Under the pieces are notes generated by a model that ran no database searches, had not been told where the DNA came from, and saw only the letters and a program-made list of their open reading frames with translations. A DNA stretch of 64,000 nucleotides from Paragonimus skrjabini miyazakii (lineage: Eukaryota; Platyhelminthes; Trematoda; Plagiorchiida; Troglotrematidae): NCBI GenBank assembly GCA_014338405.1, contig JTDE01002417.1:1-64000 (forward strand), given 5' to 3'. The translations under genes and the position numbers were made by a program. This document shows positions 1 through 12,700 of the stretch, piece by piece (within the stretch, counting starts at the first letter, position 1; the number at the start of each line of letters is the position of its first letter).

Positions 1-2350
1 AATTTTGAAATGGAAAATAGTGTGCAAAACGTTACACTACAAAATTGTAACAGCGGTGCTGCCGGTATTCTTGAAGATATCTAGTCACACGTATGTTCTG
101 CTCATTTGTCCAATCCGTGAATCGTAGGCATATATAATGCAGATAAATGGAACTCGGAGCGGATAAAATCAAATGACTGGAGTTTGAACAAATCTTGCAA
201 ACAACTTCAAAACAAACAAAAACTGAAACATATTTTGATGATCAAATGTTTGTGCGTGCAGTTGTAAAAACCGTCCATGATATGATAGCAATAAAGTTGC
301 ATAATAATATGGTGTTAGTTACCAAAGTTCAGTGAAAGATTTTTCCGTCTACAGAAAAATCAAAATTAGCTAAGCTTAATTTCGTAGAAGATATGCCATT
401 AGATGAGAAGTAATCATAAGAGAAGGAGATAATTGACGTGGCCTGCGTTCATGTGTTATGTTTTGTTCAGGGGGAATTCTATAACCTTCCAAACTCGACA
501 AATCTTACTTAACAACATCAAGGTGAGAGCAAATGAAATTATTATTAGACTGAATCCGTTAAATTACTATTTACCTCCGAGGACTTTCAGTGAATTTTTC
601 TTCTGGTTTCTGCCAAGTTACTTTGATATCCTAGGATTATTGGCAGAAAATGAGAATATCATTCCAAGGAGAAGAACTGGATAGAGGGAGACGTAGAGCC
701 GAACATTATTCTGAAGTGTGAAGGATAACAACCGAATTTAATTAACGACTCGCACACAATCTGTGGCAACCGTCTTAGGCAATCAAGAAATATTGTTAAT
801 TACTTAGTAGCGCTGGCAAAATGCTTCAAGAAAACGTTCGCTTTGTGGTAAATACTAATTCAACACATCCGGGTGAGCATACTTTTTATAGGTTTACTGA
901 AGATTGAGAGTGGTTTTGATGTTTAATCAGATGCATTCTTTGCTAAAAACAAGTGAATTCACGGACTGCATTTGGTCCGAGCACAGCTGACGTCAAAAAT
1001 TTACAAAATATCCGCATTTACTGAATAAGCCCATTCGTTAAAACACTCTTCGGTGAGATATTTAACAATGTACCCATATTAAATGAGGCGTATCCCTTGA
1101 GCTCTGTAGAATTATGTTTCCAAATAAAATTAACATTATTTTTAGATGGTCAGTCCGTTTTTGAAAATACTTTAAGATAAATTATGCCTCCTTCAATCAT
1201 CGCCATTTTTATCAACCAACCGGATCGGCGAATATAATTTTTTGATTTTCATCGGTCTATTAAGCAAATTAAACCAAAATTAAGTATTGTACAAACAGGT
1301 CCATGCATGCTGTTTATTGAATGGCATTTGTTTGCCCACTGTCACCATAGTGACTTATTTTCTTCCGGAAAGAATCGTGATGTCCTTGATATGGTTGACT
1401 AACCGTTACACGGACTGTGGAACTTTGACATAGAATGAGAAGAAATTAAGCGAGGAAAATTGCCCGCAATTGGTTTGATGATGTTTTCTACACAAAAGTA
1501 CAGTAAACACATTCAGCGAGTTCATGTTTTTACACAAGGAGAGGTAGATCGTTAAACGGGGCAGAATGGCTATTGTGTATGGAATTTTGCGAAAAATAAT
1601 TTGAATGGTTGTTATTTTTCAGCAAAGTGCGCTCTGCCTTGTGGTAAAAAAAGTAATCGTGTGAAATAGGTAAGTGAATTACGTTATCGACTTCAATTAA
1701 TTTAAGCATGAGGGAAATTGGCAAACTATGTGCCGATTTACGTGAGTGTGTCTCCAAACATCACATTAAAAATATTTCTCGTGAATGAGAAAACATTTTG
1801 ACACGACCTTGAGAAACTAACCATATAAAATGGGCTTTGATTCAAGATTCAACCATGTACGTAATATCGAGCAGTACATGAAAAATCGTTTGAATTCTCT
1901 CATTTGGCACCGTCGAGAAAGCACAAACGTACGGAATACCTGTTTATTTATTTCTTGTCCACCGAGATGTAAAGATTGAAACAGAAAACGCCTGTGTCAG
2001 CTATAGTCAGTTTTATTTATATGATAGCTTAAACATGAATGTTTGTAGTGTTTAAGTGGACAGTAGACCAGTATTACCAGTTATGAAAAATGAACATATT
2101 GCTATGTCAGATCAATAGTTCACGGAACATTAAGTGTGGCCTTACCACCCGAGTGTTGGTAAAGGCTTACTACGTTTGCCAGTGTTATCTTTTAGGGCCA
2201 GGCGGTACGAACTGAATGAGAAAAAGCGACTACTTCTGCGTATGTAACACATTAAAACGGTAGAATAAATACCTTACTCTTAAAGTGAACACGTCCGTGC
2301 ATTTTCACACATGATTGAAATGGTCTCTGTACGCATGACTACTGTGTCTG
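1..2350. other. Unassigned non-coding stretch
   Basis: AT-rich sequence with stops scattered in all frames. The longest frames are under 85 codons (433-684 on + and 1530-1757 on -) and resemble no family I recognise. I see no tRNA, ribozyme or simple repeat here. It could be intron or old repeat. Confidence 0.5.
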
Positions 2351-2353
2351 CAT

Positions 2354-2438
2354 CAATGCAGTAAGAAGACATATGTTGCGATATGTTAACATTTCGTTTA
2401 CTCTCATCAGTCGCAAACGTAAAACATGCGAGTTAAAT
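2354..2438 (-). repeat. Left inverted arm of PLE copy 1 (pLTR-like)
   Basis: About 85 bp that match 2872-2958 in inverted orientation with only a few differences. The two arms bracket the Penelope-like C-terminal remnant at 2503-2856. Read on the minus strand, this arm lies downstream of the PLE stop codon and in sense with it. Penelope-like elements are known to be flanked by pseudo-LTRs in direct or inverted orientation, so I infer a pLTR. The match stops abruptly at about 2353 on the outer side. The arm contains a hammerhead ribozyme, listed separately. Confidence 0.75.
2376..2416 (-). ncRNA. Hammerhead ribozyme (type I), PLE left arm
   Basis: On the minus strand all hammerhead elements occur in order. 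Helix I 5' strand is TTGCGA (2416-2411) and the core CTGATGA follows (2410-2404). A very short helix II region GAGTAAAC (2403-2396) leads to GAAA. Helix III is a 3-bp stem, ATG/CAT, with a TTAA loop. The cleavage triplet is ATA, with the predicted cut between 2382 and 2381. The helix I 3' strand TCGCAA (2381-2376) pairs perfectly with TTGCGA. The weak point is helix II, which can form only one or two base pairs. Hammerheads in the pLTRs of Penelope-like elements are an established class. Activity is inferred, not shown. Confidence 0.75.
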
Positions 2439-2502
2439 ATGACACACAAGTAGAGATATATAGGGTACGGACACGCACACAGTCACACCACAGATTATGT
2501 TC

Positions 2503-2856
2503 TCACCACCACGGCAACCCTATGGGTTGTTTCAACCACTTCTGTGCACAAAGCACCGGCTGGTAAGTTCTAATCAACATGGCTTCGCTAAAGGCCAGTA
2601 GCTTCGGGTTCTTTTGATGTAACAATATTTTGAACGATCTAAGTGGGTTAATCTGGTGACCTGTTATCATGAAGTGTCTGGCTATCGATGATGCGGGGCT
2701 TCGAGTAACTGATTCACCGGTTTCAGATTGTTGTGTCATGAGTTGTTTCAACCAGTTCGGGACGTGTTCTGCCACTCACTGAGATAGCTGTCGGTTTGTT
2801 CTGCTTATGTAAATGTCACCGCAACTGCAATTGAACTGATAAATAACGTGAGAGAC
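2503..2856 (-). pseudogene. Penelope-like element copy 1, GIY-YIG C-terminal remnant
   Basis: The minus strand encodes the C-terminal endonuclease region of a Penelope-like retroelement. It starts with VIYQFNCSCGDIYISRT, the GIY-YIG core region, where the usual YIG is changed to YIS. One in-frame stop follows after RQLSQ. The frame then reads through SSIARHFMITGHQINPLRSF and FSEAMLIRTYQPVLCAQK to a GLPWW end and a stop at 2503. This order (CSCG, YIGRT, SSIxxHLxxTGH, LCxQK, LPW) is typical of the family. No reverse transcriptase part is present, so the copy is strongly 5'-truncated. It lies between inverted arms that each carry a hammerhead. Confidence 0.85.
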
Positions 2857-2871
2857 AGATATAACAGATAT

Positions 2872-2985
2872 AACTCGCATGTTTTACGTTTGTGACTGAT
2901 GAGAGTAAACGAAATGTTAACATATCGCAACGTATGTATTTTTACTGCATTGACAAAGTTATCAAAGGGAACCCAGTGTTTCAAG
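2872..2985 (+). repeat. Right inverted arm of PLE copy 1 (pLTR-like)
   Basis: Inverted partner of 2354-2438. The match to the left arm covers about 2872-2958. A more diverged match to a third copy at 21451-21563 extends further, to about 2985. The arm abuts the truncated 5' end of the PLE coding remnant and is antisense to it, as expected for an inverted pLTR. A 158-codon open frame at 2892-3368 runs through this arm and is probably fortuitous. Confidence 0.75.
2890..2930 (+). ncRNA. Hammerhead ribozyme (type I), PLE right arm
   Basis: Helix I 5' strand is TTGTGA (2890-2895) and the core CTGATGA is at 2896-2902. GAGTAAAC (2903-2910) forms a minimal helix II. GAAA is at 2911-2914. Helix III is ATG (2914-2916) with CAT (2921-2923) around a TTAA loop. 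The cleavage triplet is ATA, with the cut predicted after 2924. The helix I 3' strand TCGCAA (2925-2930) pairs with TTGTGA through one G-U wobble. Beyond a bulged T at 2889, four more pairs (2885-2888 with 2931-2934) extend helix I. Core residues are complete; only helix II is weak. Confidence 0.75.
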
Positions 2986-2989
2986 ACTA

Positions 2990-5640
2990 CTGTATCGTTA
3001 ATTTTCATAAAGTAATTGGTAAACGTGATTGTATATTTGCTTTAAACAAGTTGCTTCATATTAAGTTGGACTTTAATTGCAGTATTTTAGTAAGGTTGTG
3101 TGATGGCATTGTACGGAGTAGGCTCTCAAATGGCGGCAAATCTGTGGAGAAAGTCGGTAGACTTATGACTAGCATACATAAAGGGACCATGAAGAATATT
3201 AAAATCGGATTTCAGCTACACAAATATACACAACGCCGTGATCCACCTGGCTCAACTTTGTTCGCTTGTCGGTTGCCGTGGCAATCAGGAGTCTATCTTC
3301 AAAACCCAGTCTTTCAGGTATCACTTCGGATTGACTTAATCATTAGCATAATGACGAAATCTGTGTAGACTACTTTTTTCGACTCATGCGTTCACAACTT
3401 AAGTGTACACCAGTTCTCTGGCGTGCATAATTCTCAACATATTCCTACGTTTAGTTAACTCCACAGAAACTATTGGGTACTATCCGGTCGCCTCAGGCAT
3501 ACGTTAGTTCATCTTATTTGACAGTAAAATACTTCAGGATTAATTTGCCATTTTTTATCGCACTGAAGAATTGTTTGGATTTGTAATGGGGCATTCCGTC
3601 TTTACCTAAATGCAGATAAAGTAAATTATGAAACCGTTGGTCATAACGTTATTCACCGAATATACTTCCGATAATTTGGAATTTTTAGCAGGCCACTAGA
3701 CGATCCTCCTTGCTAGACGTGTAACGACCTGTATTAACATTCTGTGGCAAGTATCTCAAGGCACTGACTGCGTAAAAGTTCTTCTGTTATGCAAACTGCA
3801 CTGTTCTGCATATCTATCACAAACACCTATATGCACTAGGTTTATGAAGGTAGATTTCTTCGACGTTTCTTTAAGGATAAATAGTCAAAAAAGAAATGCT
3901 TGATACATTAGTTTTTAGAAACTTCAAACGACATTAAGTTTGACCACGCTGAACGAAAGGTATCTTATGTATTTGTAATTCAGTTTGAAATAGCTAGATA
4001 ATGCCACCAATGTGTTTTTTTGTAGTACAGTCTATTGCAGGTCATTTTGTCAGTCTTGAATTGCTTCCTTTTGATTGAATTTATACTGATAGAATTTCTG
4101 TCTGATTCTTACAAATATTTTGCATTATTTCAAAAAGAGATATGGATCTCACTTGAAATGAATTGCGGTACAACAGAACTTCTTATGCCATGTGCCAAGC
4201 TTTCGGAACTTCATCTCAATTTAGACGGAAACTTCTTGAAGTCGCGGAACGTTTTGTCACGGCATGATGAACTTTTCATATATGTTATTTTGCCGAAATG
4301 GCTGTTTAAAATATCTTTTCGCCAAAACCTCTACCGTAGTAGTATATCAATAACAGTTAATAAATCTTGTGCAGTTTCCTGCCACACAAAGCTGACAAGC
4401 TTACTGAAACAATACCTGAGGATCTAGTTTCATCCAAACAACGTTTATATTTCGAAACCATTCCGCATCATGTTTAAAGTTGGAATAGAAATTTTAAGAT
4501 TATGCTGCTTCCGTGTATGCAAACTCACTTGTTTTTTCCCACAGAATGTGCTGCGTGAGCGTCCTTACCACAAACGTGTCAATGTGCATCATCTAACCTG
4601 GATACTTGTTAGAGTTATGAAATAGATCACTACAACTGTAACACCGCTTTCTAATTAAAACCATGCGATGAACTATTCTACTTCGGCTAGCTTTATTCAC
4701 GTGGTCAAAAAAAGCCATTTGAAAACTGTCAGCTGAAGAATTCTGGTTATGGATTAGAAAGTAGAGTTTAAATGGGAAAAAGCACTTATATACACAAGAC
4801 TCTGTGAATACCTTGGTCCATCATTCATTATGTATTAAATTTCCACTGACCCAGTTTTGTTCGGACGTGTCAAAGTGATGCATATATTCACGAGCACAAC
4901 GTGACTAAATTGATCTTCATCCAGCGTTTAGTTTTCCCCAACTCACCCTGTTACCTTGTGGGTTCTCTTATCGAAATTCCTTGAACGTATGACAACTGAA
5001 AGTTTTGACTGGTATTACATGGTCAGTTGCTTTGCCATCACACCTTTTTCGCGAGTAGGCAGTAGAGAATCCCAGTTAACAATGTGGACACTGCTTGCCA
5101 CTAGTCGAGGCTATTCTATTCCTAGAAACTACACAGTCAGCCATTTTGTAAAATACAACGGATGCAAAATTCCATTCCGTTAGGGCCCGTAAGTATCGTA
5201 TATCCTCGAAATATTCCGGATTTTAAGTCCGGACATGCATTTGCTAGATAATTGTGTTGACCACTATGTCAGTGGTTTTTCATTGTGCCAAACCGGACTC
5301 TCAATTTTCCTTGTTAAATCAAAGCTGTCATGTTCTGTAGTTATTGGGGCATCTGGAGTCAAAGTGGAGATTTCCGTCCTCTAAAAGGTACTCTGGGAGA
5401 TACTCTGTGAATCGCTGTTGCGTGATGTTTTTTCATGGAATGAATGTGCAGTTGTGGAAGATTTTGGATAGCAGCAGCTAACTTTAATTTTTGTGAACGT
5501 GTTCCTTCACGTCCACCTAATTGTCTCAGCAACAGATCGGTATACCATCACCTGTGTTCAGTGGGGGCCCGCCCAGATACTTACTATTTGTTTGTAGGGA
5601 GACAAATTCATGAAAACAATCTAGTCAGGACATTGGTAAC
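2990..5640. other. Unassigned non-coding stretch
   Basis: No recognisable gene. A 130-codon frame at 4035-4427 (+) follows a pyrimidine-rich run and a TTGCAG that could be a 3' splice site. Its protein resembles nothing I know and it may be chance. I see no structured RNA. Confidence 0.4.
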
Positions 5641-6012
5641 TGCTGATTAAATCAGTCATCATTGCAAACCAGTCAGGCCTTCGGTGACGGCTGACGAAAT
5701 CCGACATCAACAAAGCACTGAGGGGCACGTCGGACCAACTAGGAGGAGGTGTGAAAGTGAGCGTGGGTGTCGCGCGCTAGCGCCTATGGAATTGGCCTTA
5801 ATTGGCCACTTGGCCGTGAAGTGGCCTGAACAAGTGGACAGTGATTCAACGGGTAAATGGCCATATTTGGCCACTATTTCATGATACACATTTACAGGCG
5901 AACTCGTAGCCGGCAATACAGCGTGCTTTCCCACAATCTTGTTCTTCTTGTCTCCGCGCAAGTAGACTGGGTGAAGCCGCATAGCAGGAATCCAGGTCTA
6001 ACAGTCAGGCCG
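5640..6012. repeat. GC-rich island with repeated TGGCC, possible unidentified repeat
   Basis: About 370 bp that are clearly richer in G+C than the flanks, including a GCGCGC run near 5771. TGGCC or GGCCA recurs several times between about 5795 and 5875, giving local palindromes. The string CAGTCAGGCC occurs at both edges (5669-5678 and 6002-6011), which could mark the ends of an inserted unit. I cannot assign a family. It could be a solo LTR, a diverged SINE or a regulatory island. Confidence 0.35.
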
Positions 6013-7980
6013 TAATAAAACGTTTGGCAAAGGAAAGGCACGTTATGTCATTGTTTAATTGTTCTAGTGCTTTGACAGTATGCGATCAGCAGTCGTTTGG
6101 CTGAAATATTCAGGGTCATCTGGACATTTGACCCAAGGGTATTAATTACTCATTTGAATACAAAGAACCGCTCGTCATTTCTTAATCAAGAAAGACAATT
6201 GGCGTTTATTGCAGGAAACAACGATAACTTAAATGATAGTTGTGCCAAATTGCCCCAAATTGAGTTCAACTTTCCTGTGTCGAATTGTGTGCTTAACTAA
6301 CAAAATTGGTTTTATGTATTAATTGAAGACTGCATTTTTCTGCTCATCTGAACCAAACATCTGCCCATTTTTGCCTGGGGTAGTCCCACAGTTTAGATAC
6401 TTGACACATGCAAGATTTTCAACAAACGTATACCAGAACATCTGTTTAAAAAAAATGTCATGTTGATGAGAAAATATACGTGTAACCAAATGGGTAGATT
6501 CCATTCAGAATCATCAGGCAATTAAAGTCCAATGATCTCGGTTAGTTCAAGCTACACTATGTCACAATGGGTGATAGCTATATGTGGACGAAGACCTACC
6601 TATCAGAGCTACAACTTTCTCTCAGTTGAAGTGCGGTAGCGTGTATACCTTTTTATAGCTCCAAGTTATGACATCGAATCATTTTAACTCCCGTACTTCA
6701 TTAATTCCAACATATTGTACACAACAAGGCCCCCACTTAATAATAAGCACAGCATATGCCAATCAATATTTTTCTTAACCAAATTTGTTTACGATGGATA
6801 TAAAAAAACGGAAACAAGGTTACCAGATAATCCCAAGCAGATTATCACGTCTTAACATAAATTGCCAAAATGTCCGTATTACCAACCTTGTTTACACACA
6901 CCAGTAATTGTCTGACTAGCCAAACGCGTACGTTACAGAAGCGTTACATTGTAAATATGTCAGGAGGTTGTCCCACATTTAGCTTCGCTTGTCTGTCAAC
7001 GTAAATAATAAATTCATCAAGGACCTGTAAGTTCGGTTAGTTCATACACAACGTAGTAGTCTAGGGACAGACAATTATTATCATACCATTATGGCTAGAC
7101 TCAGATAACGTAAGTCATCAACAATCTTCGTTAAGGAGTCATGAATGAACGAGATGGCTGTTGAAATGAGCCAACCCCAACTGATAAATTTGACTACAGT
7201 AGGATGCATAATGGCAATTCAAGTTACCATAAGTTGAACACTGTCAGTACTCAAAAAGGGTTGTCAGATCACGTTCTATAAAGATTTGAGACCTGTTATC
7301 ACGAACGTATTGTGCGCAGTTTTCAATTCATAAGCCTCTACTACACAATGCTTACGTTTGCACGCATGTCCTTGAGATCACCAACTCCATAGTTGTGTCA
7401 TCAATTCGTATCATCCTGTTCACAGTGTTAGACACCCTAAAAACAAGAGTAAAATAATCAGTGGAAATGTGTGATACGGGTACTCCTGACCTAACGTCAC
7501 ATACAATGTCAATGTGTGAAAAATAGCTTGGATTAACAAAGAAATTACGATTACTCATAGTATACAGGTGCACGGGGAACGATACAATGCTAGGCTCCCC
7601 CTTTTAATGCACGATTGAACAGAATCGTTAGAAACAGGTTTAACTATAAACAACCTTTGAACATGTGAGCCAGAAGCGATTGTACGATGCCGCTGGTGTA
7701 AAATTTACCTAAATGTATAAAAGCGGTCACGTGAGTGAAACAAGCGAATTTTCCTGGTCGCCATCCTACGATGTGAAGTAATATTCGTAAAGGCACCTGA
7801 GGCATGTTGAACCAGGCGAAACGGAGATACCTCTAGGTCACTACAATAGTATTTTTTGTGTAACTAATGCAAACGTTACAACAACTATAGTCTTCTAACA
7901 CAGCTTATCCGCATCCTGTTTGCCGTCATCACTTTCGGTCGCTCAAGATAACCGTGATGACAAGAAACCTACAACGTTTA
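6013..7980. other. Unassigned non-coding stretch
   Basis: Only open frames shorter than 75 codons, none recognised. I see no repeat shared with the rest of the window. It ends where the lineage-2 Penelope-like remnant begins. Confidence 0.45.
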
Positions 7981-7989
7981 CTGTTTTGA

Positions 7990-9243
7990 AGACATCGAAC
8001 AACCACCATATCTCATCGATGGGTCAGAACATTCCATCAGTCATGCCCTGCAATACTTGAGCAAACTGAGAAATCTCAGGATAGAGGAAGAATGAGCAAT
8101 GATTTCGTTTGGTGTCACAGCGCTGTTCATCCCGTCGAACCCCTCTCCCAACCAAAGAAACACTGCAAAGCTAGCTGAGAGAAAAATCACGATCGAATGA
8201 GCCCTTGAAACAAGAAAGCATATGCTGTCTCATGGGACTATGCTTGTCAGTATAAGTAAAATTTAATGGTCACGTCTATAAACAACTTAAATGAACTCTA
8301 ATAGGGTTGCTCTCATTCGATTCCACTGCCGAGACGTTCGTATACAGATTAGCGAATATTGCGTTGCCAAGAATGAAGCCCTAATTTTGGACACGGGGTG
8401 TCGACGATACATTCGTAATCCCTAAACCTTGAAAGATAGAAGACAGATAGACTGCTCAACAACGTTTTCGACGATAGTAAATTTATCATGAAGATTAAAA
8501 CCGACAATCAGCTGCCATTCTTGGATGTATTAATCAGCTGCAAACCTGTTGGCATAATAGAGACCTCAGTTTACCTAAAAGAAGCACAGACAGATCAACT
8601 CCTCAGGTTTTACTACAACAAGCCGGTCTACCATAAAAGAAGGTTGCATTCGGACTATGCTGAGATACAATGTGGTATCGCAGAGCTTGGTGAAAGAAGC
8701 GAGCCTACTGATACCGAGTACTTTTTGCAACGGATACCGACAAAATTTGATCAGACGGAGATTACTGCAGAACAAAAACGTTTCAAGCTCTATGAAACCA
8801 TCAACAAAACGCATTTTACTGCTACACATGAAAACCGTATAAGAATTGACAGCGAGACATATGTGGCCACACGGTATCATGCTAGTGCACAAACCAACGG
8901 TAGCATTACAAAGAGTATTATCAATACAAAAGGAACAGCTCAACCTCGCTGTTAGAAAAGACGCTACGTGCAAAATTCAGGGCGATGGATACCGACAGCA
9001 TGAAGTTGGCCAAACCAGGCGAACAAAATCTACACAAATTGAAGGACACGAATTGGCCCTCAAGAGACGTGACCAATTTTCTTTTATTTCCGTTTGCAAG
9101 AATCACAACCTTCAATGTGATTGCCGTAGGTTTTTACCAAAAATGCAAGAGAATTCTTCAATGTTTGGCACTCATCAGCCGTGTCGATAAAGAGACACAT
9201 CCGGTTGGACAAAATCTATGAACCAATGCAAACTAAAGATTAG
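7990..9243 (+). pseudogene. Penelope-like element copy 2 (lineage 2), RT plus GIY-YIG, decayed
   Basis: Reverse transcriptase and endonuclease of a Penelope-like element, readable in pieces on the plus strand. Near 8050-8200 the frame gives LQYLSKLRNLRIEEE, a stop, then ISFGVTALF, where motif A has G in place of the catalytic Asp. Near 8380 it reads RGVDDTFVIP, the YVDD box with Y changed to G. From 8488 the thumb reads KTDNQLPFLDVLIS and ETSVYL. A frameshift near 8840 leads to VHKPTVALQRVL and then the GIY-YIG domain (about 8963-9075), where YVG has become EVG. The C-terminus reads HIRLDKIYEPMQTKD with a stop at 9241-9243. Stops and frameshifts make it non-functional. It is closest to copy 3 in this window. 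Confidence 0.85.
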
Positions 9244-9409
9244 AGGAGATGTAAACGTCGTCGAACTCAAATGCTGGCAAACCCGAACGGAGCAATTTGA
9301 ACGGATCGGACCAGTGATCACAGTGGAACAATGAATGATCGATCAGAGTGAACTCTAAAAACGAAAAAATGGTCCACCTAGTTGAACGCCGAGGACTAAC
9401 CAATCGGAT

Positions 9410-9750
9410 CCGGGGCGAAGGTTCAACAGCAACCAGAAACAGTCAATCAGACTCCAATCAAAGGCTTATCAGGTGTAGGTAATAATCAATTGAATCTCAG
9501 GACGATGTTCAGATGCAACCCAAAGTGGCTAATGGTAATCCAGGTCGAAGGTCAAAACAAAAAATGACCAAACTAAAGACAAGAAAGAACGGAAACTTAC
9601 TCTGGTATGAGTGCAGTTATCCATCACACCACACGCAACCACACTCTCAAACCTATATACTTAGACATTTACGCAGTGATGTCATCTCAGTTGGCGATGA
9701 AACGTTGTACAACATAAATACCAAGTTGAGCGAACATCCCAATACCTAAC
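9410..9750 (+). repeat. 3' tail of PLE copy 2 with diverged ~44-bp repeats
   Basis: Downstream of the copy-2 stop, the sequence aligns with 23590-23930 and, inverted, with about 21885-21990. A CAATC-containing motif recurs near 9410, 9443, 9486 and 9530, the last three about 43-44 bp apart. The distal part carries a hammerhead-like motif shared with 23851-23882. The 78-codon frame at 9513-9749 reads through this tail and is unlikely to be a gene. Confidence 0.65.
9674..9703 (+). ncRNA. Degenerate hammerhead-like motif in PLE copy 2 tail
   Basis: GTCATC (9681-9686) and GGCGAT (9693-9698) can form an imperfect helix II with one A-C mismatch around a 6-nt loop, followed directly by GAAAC. A GTTGTACAAC palindrome follows and could form helix III. 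The CTGATGA core is damaged; three bases appear to be missing compared with 23851-23882. No helix I partner is visible. Probably the decayed remnant of a PLE hammerhead. Confidence 0.35.
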
Positions 9751-9759
9751 TCGGTAATA

Positions 9760-12700
9760 TAATCTGCTGACACCAAACAGACAGTTATTTTGTGTAGACG
9801 ATTTTATCGTCAGTTGTCTTTTAAAACCTCGAACTGTCTCACTAATAACCGTCATATATGAGCGGATGTTACAGACATACCTATTTTAGACTGCTACGTA
9901 TTGATGGGCATAGTTGATGTAATTATCATTAGTGGTTCGTTGTTTGCGACAACCAACCGAATCATCAGGAAAGTACCACACGAACTATTGCCTTTAACTA
10001 CGACATGTTTCAACCAGGTCGTGACAATTCTTTGTGAATTCATCAATAATCATCGGATAAAACCTCTCACGGGATAATCCGTTTTTCTGCTAATACTTTG
10101 TGGAGAATGATGAATGACTGTTTTATCTGTAGTTCGCATCTTTTCCTAAATGGAAATACCACTTACTGAAAAGAATTCCATAAATGATAACTGCTATCGT
10201 TTATCAAAATCTCTTTACCAGACTTCGAGTAAAACGAACATTTAAACAAAAAACAGGATCCTTTATTACTGTACATTCTAACTCGTCTGCCTGTTGGTTT
10301 TTCCCATTTACCTCAGATTTACAAACGGCTTAGTATCTACAAACTAAAAGCATTCGCCGTTCGCATAATGGGATGTGTGATCGAAGTTCGCCTGGTACGA
10401 ATAACTGATAAGTGACAACAATCACGAAACTGGTCATGTGCTTCCGTCGAATTCTGACTATTAAGGACACATTATTCAACTTACCATAGCATATATAATG
10501 TTTTATTTTCAAAGCGATTTTCTATTTGCCTTTCTTGCTTCAATCGGATAATTTACATTTTGGTGATGTAGTTTGTCACAATCATACGAATGACGGAACC
10601 ATTTCTAATGAAGCTCATTTAACTAGAACTTAAAAAATATGTTTTATTGTTTTTCCGAGCATACACATGCCACACTTTATTTTGTTAGTATTGTATATAT
10701 ATTTTCTCACCTTTATTTAAACCTATATGTACTCTTTTTCCATAATTATTATCTGATATATTAAAATGTTTTCCACACGCAACATGATGATTAATTGCAT
10801 ATCCTCTCCTTCCAGAATTTAAGAGAACAAACTGACGTTTTCAATGCAGATTAATCCCTCCACTCTTTTAGTGTTAGTAAGATATCTCAAGTATTTTGCT
10901 TTTCAGGTTGTGTATCATAGGAGTATTGATTGTCGGTTTCATGAACAAGAAGCACGAAAGAATCATCACGGTTGAACTGTGTGAAAGAAGCATATTCCCA
11001 CAGTTTTTGAATCTAGTTCACAAACGGTTTATTTCAGCTCAAATTAACAGATGTGAAACTGTTTCTTTGTATACAACCAAGGCAAGGTGTCGTGCAAACG
11101 CTGGAGCAAATTTATAAATTCCTAACAGGTTGCTGGTTATTTTGACTTTACGTTGGATGCAAAAAATGGCAATACATTGTCACACCGAGCTCAGGTGGGT
11201 AATAACATAAGTTCACTGTAAAACAAAAACCTGTGGAAACGATAACCCACCCTATGAGAATTTTAATAATTACTAACGGCAGAACAATCAGAGTGTTTCA
11301 CTGAATACTGTTAGGTCGTTTACCCTTTAGTAATAAATTTTGCCATACGTTGAACAATTTTGGTGTAAGTTAACTGAATTCCCCCGAACGTTTCGTCCAA
11401 ACTGTCGTCATTCTCTCATGTATGTTGTCTTTCTTCTCATAATCTTACAACAGAGGCCATCCCATTTAAGCATACGACTTAAGGTGACGTCTTCCGGCTT
11501 TCCGGTTTGGACTTAACAGTAATTTGCAGGTCTGCCAGTCCAGAAACGAAACCGTTTGGATTGAAGACCATAGTTTTATATGTTAAGCCATGAATAATGC
11601 TGAACGAAGGTCATGTCTTTGATTGCTAACAATTTACAAAGTCGAGAATGCCTTGATGAAAGAAGTCAAAAGATCTGTTAATTTAAAGGAGAACAAGTTA
11701 TGGAAATTTTTAGTCTTCTTGTGAATTCGGACCAACGACAATACGCGCGAACTCGACAGGAGCTGTACCAGCTGGTCGACGAAGTTGCAGCGCGAGTTTA
11801 AACTTTACACATTCGGACGTGGACACATCCCGCTGTCTCATAGGTAATATACGATGTAACCTAGAAAAAGGGCCGTCTCAGTAGGACTTCTTGAATAGCT
11901 GAGACTTCAAATCTTTGGCATGTTAAAACAATATAACTTGTAGGTGATATGGCGAAAGTGATGTGAGATATGTTGTAAACTGTCAGTCCTGATAACTAGT
12001 GATTTAAAATATTTTGGTAACCTGAACTATGGCTTGAATGAGTCAAATGAAAATACTATACAATACATCATCATCATGCGCGAACCGTGACGATTATGAG
12101 CGAATTATTATGAAAAGTAATGTAAATCGTGTGAACTATTAAGACAGATTTCTTGCCAAAGGTTTTGTGTGCTATTAGAACAATTCAAGAGAGAGAATGA
12201 TAAATACACACGGATATGGACTTCATAAAATCAACACGCACCAAAGTTGAATGGTCTCTCACTTCCAGTTTAAGCGTAAGGATTTTAAAAAAAGCGGTTG
12301 TCTGTCGCCCGTTTGAACTATACGAAATTGAAGTAGGTCATATATGAACACGATTCACACGTAAAAATGAAGCGAGCAAGATATGCCTTGATTGGGAACA
12401 CGAATGGGTGAAGGTATTCTTTGATAGGAGAAAAGTAAATATTGATTATTCAAGTGACATCTATGCTATCGGCACACGTCAATAACCAAAATCTCCTGAT
12501 ATTGTTTATAAAATTGTCAGAACCTTTCTCAGTAACTTAAAACATCGACTACGTTCACATGTTGGACAAGTTTGAAGCTAGTTTTACACTTTCGGATTCG
12601 TTCTGTCCATGTATCAAAATGAGGTGTAAAAACTAAACACCACTCATCATATCGTCCGAATCACATCAGTGATTCTTCGCGGAAACTTTACTTTAGCACT

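Noticed and set aside
2892..3368. 158-codon frame on the plus strand
   Set aside because: Its start lies inside the hammerhead arm and the protein shows no domain; the arm structure explains the conserved part.
5690..5700. CTGACGA followed by AA
   Set aside because: There is no helix II between CTGACGA and the AAA run; chance match.
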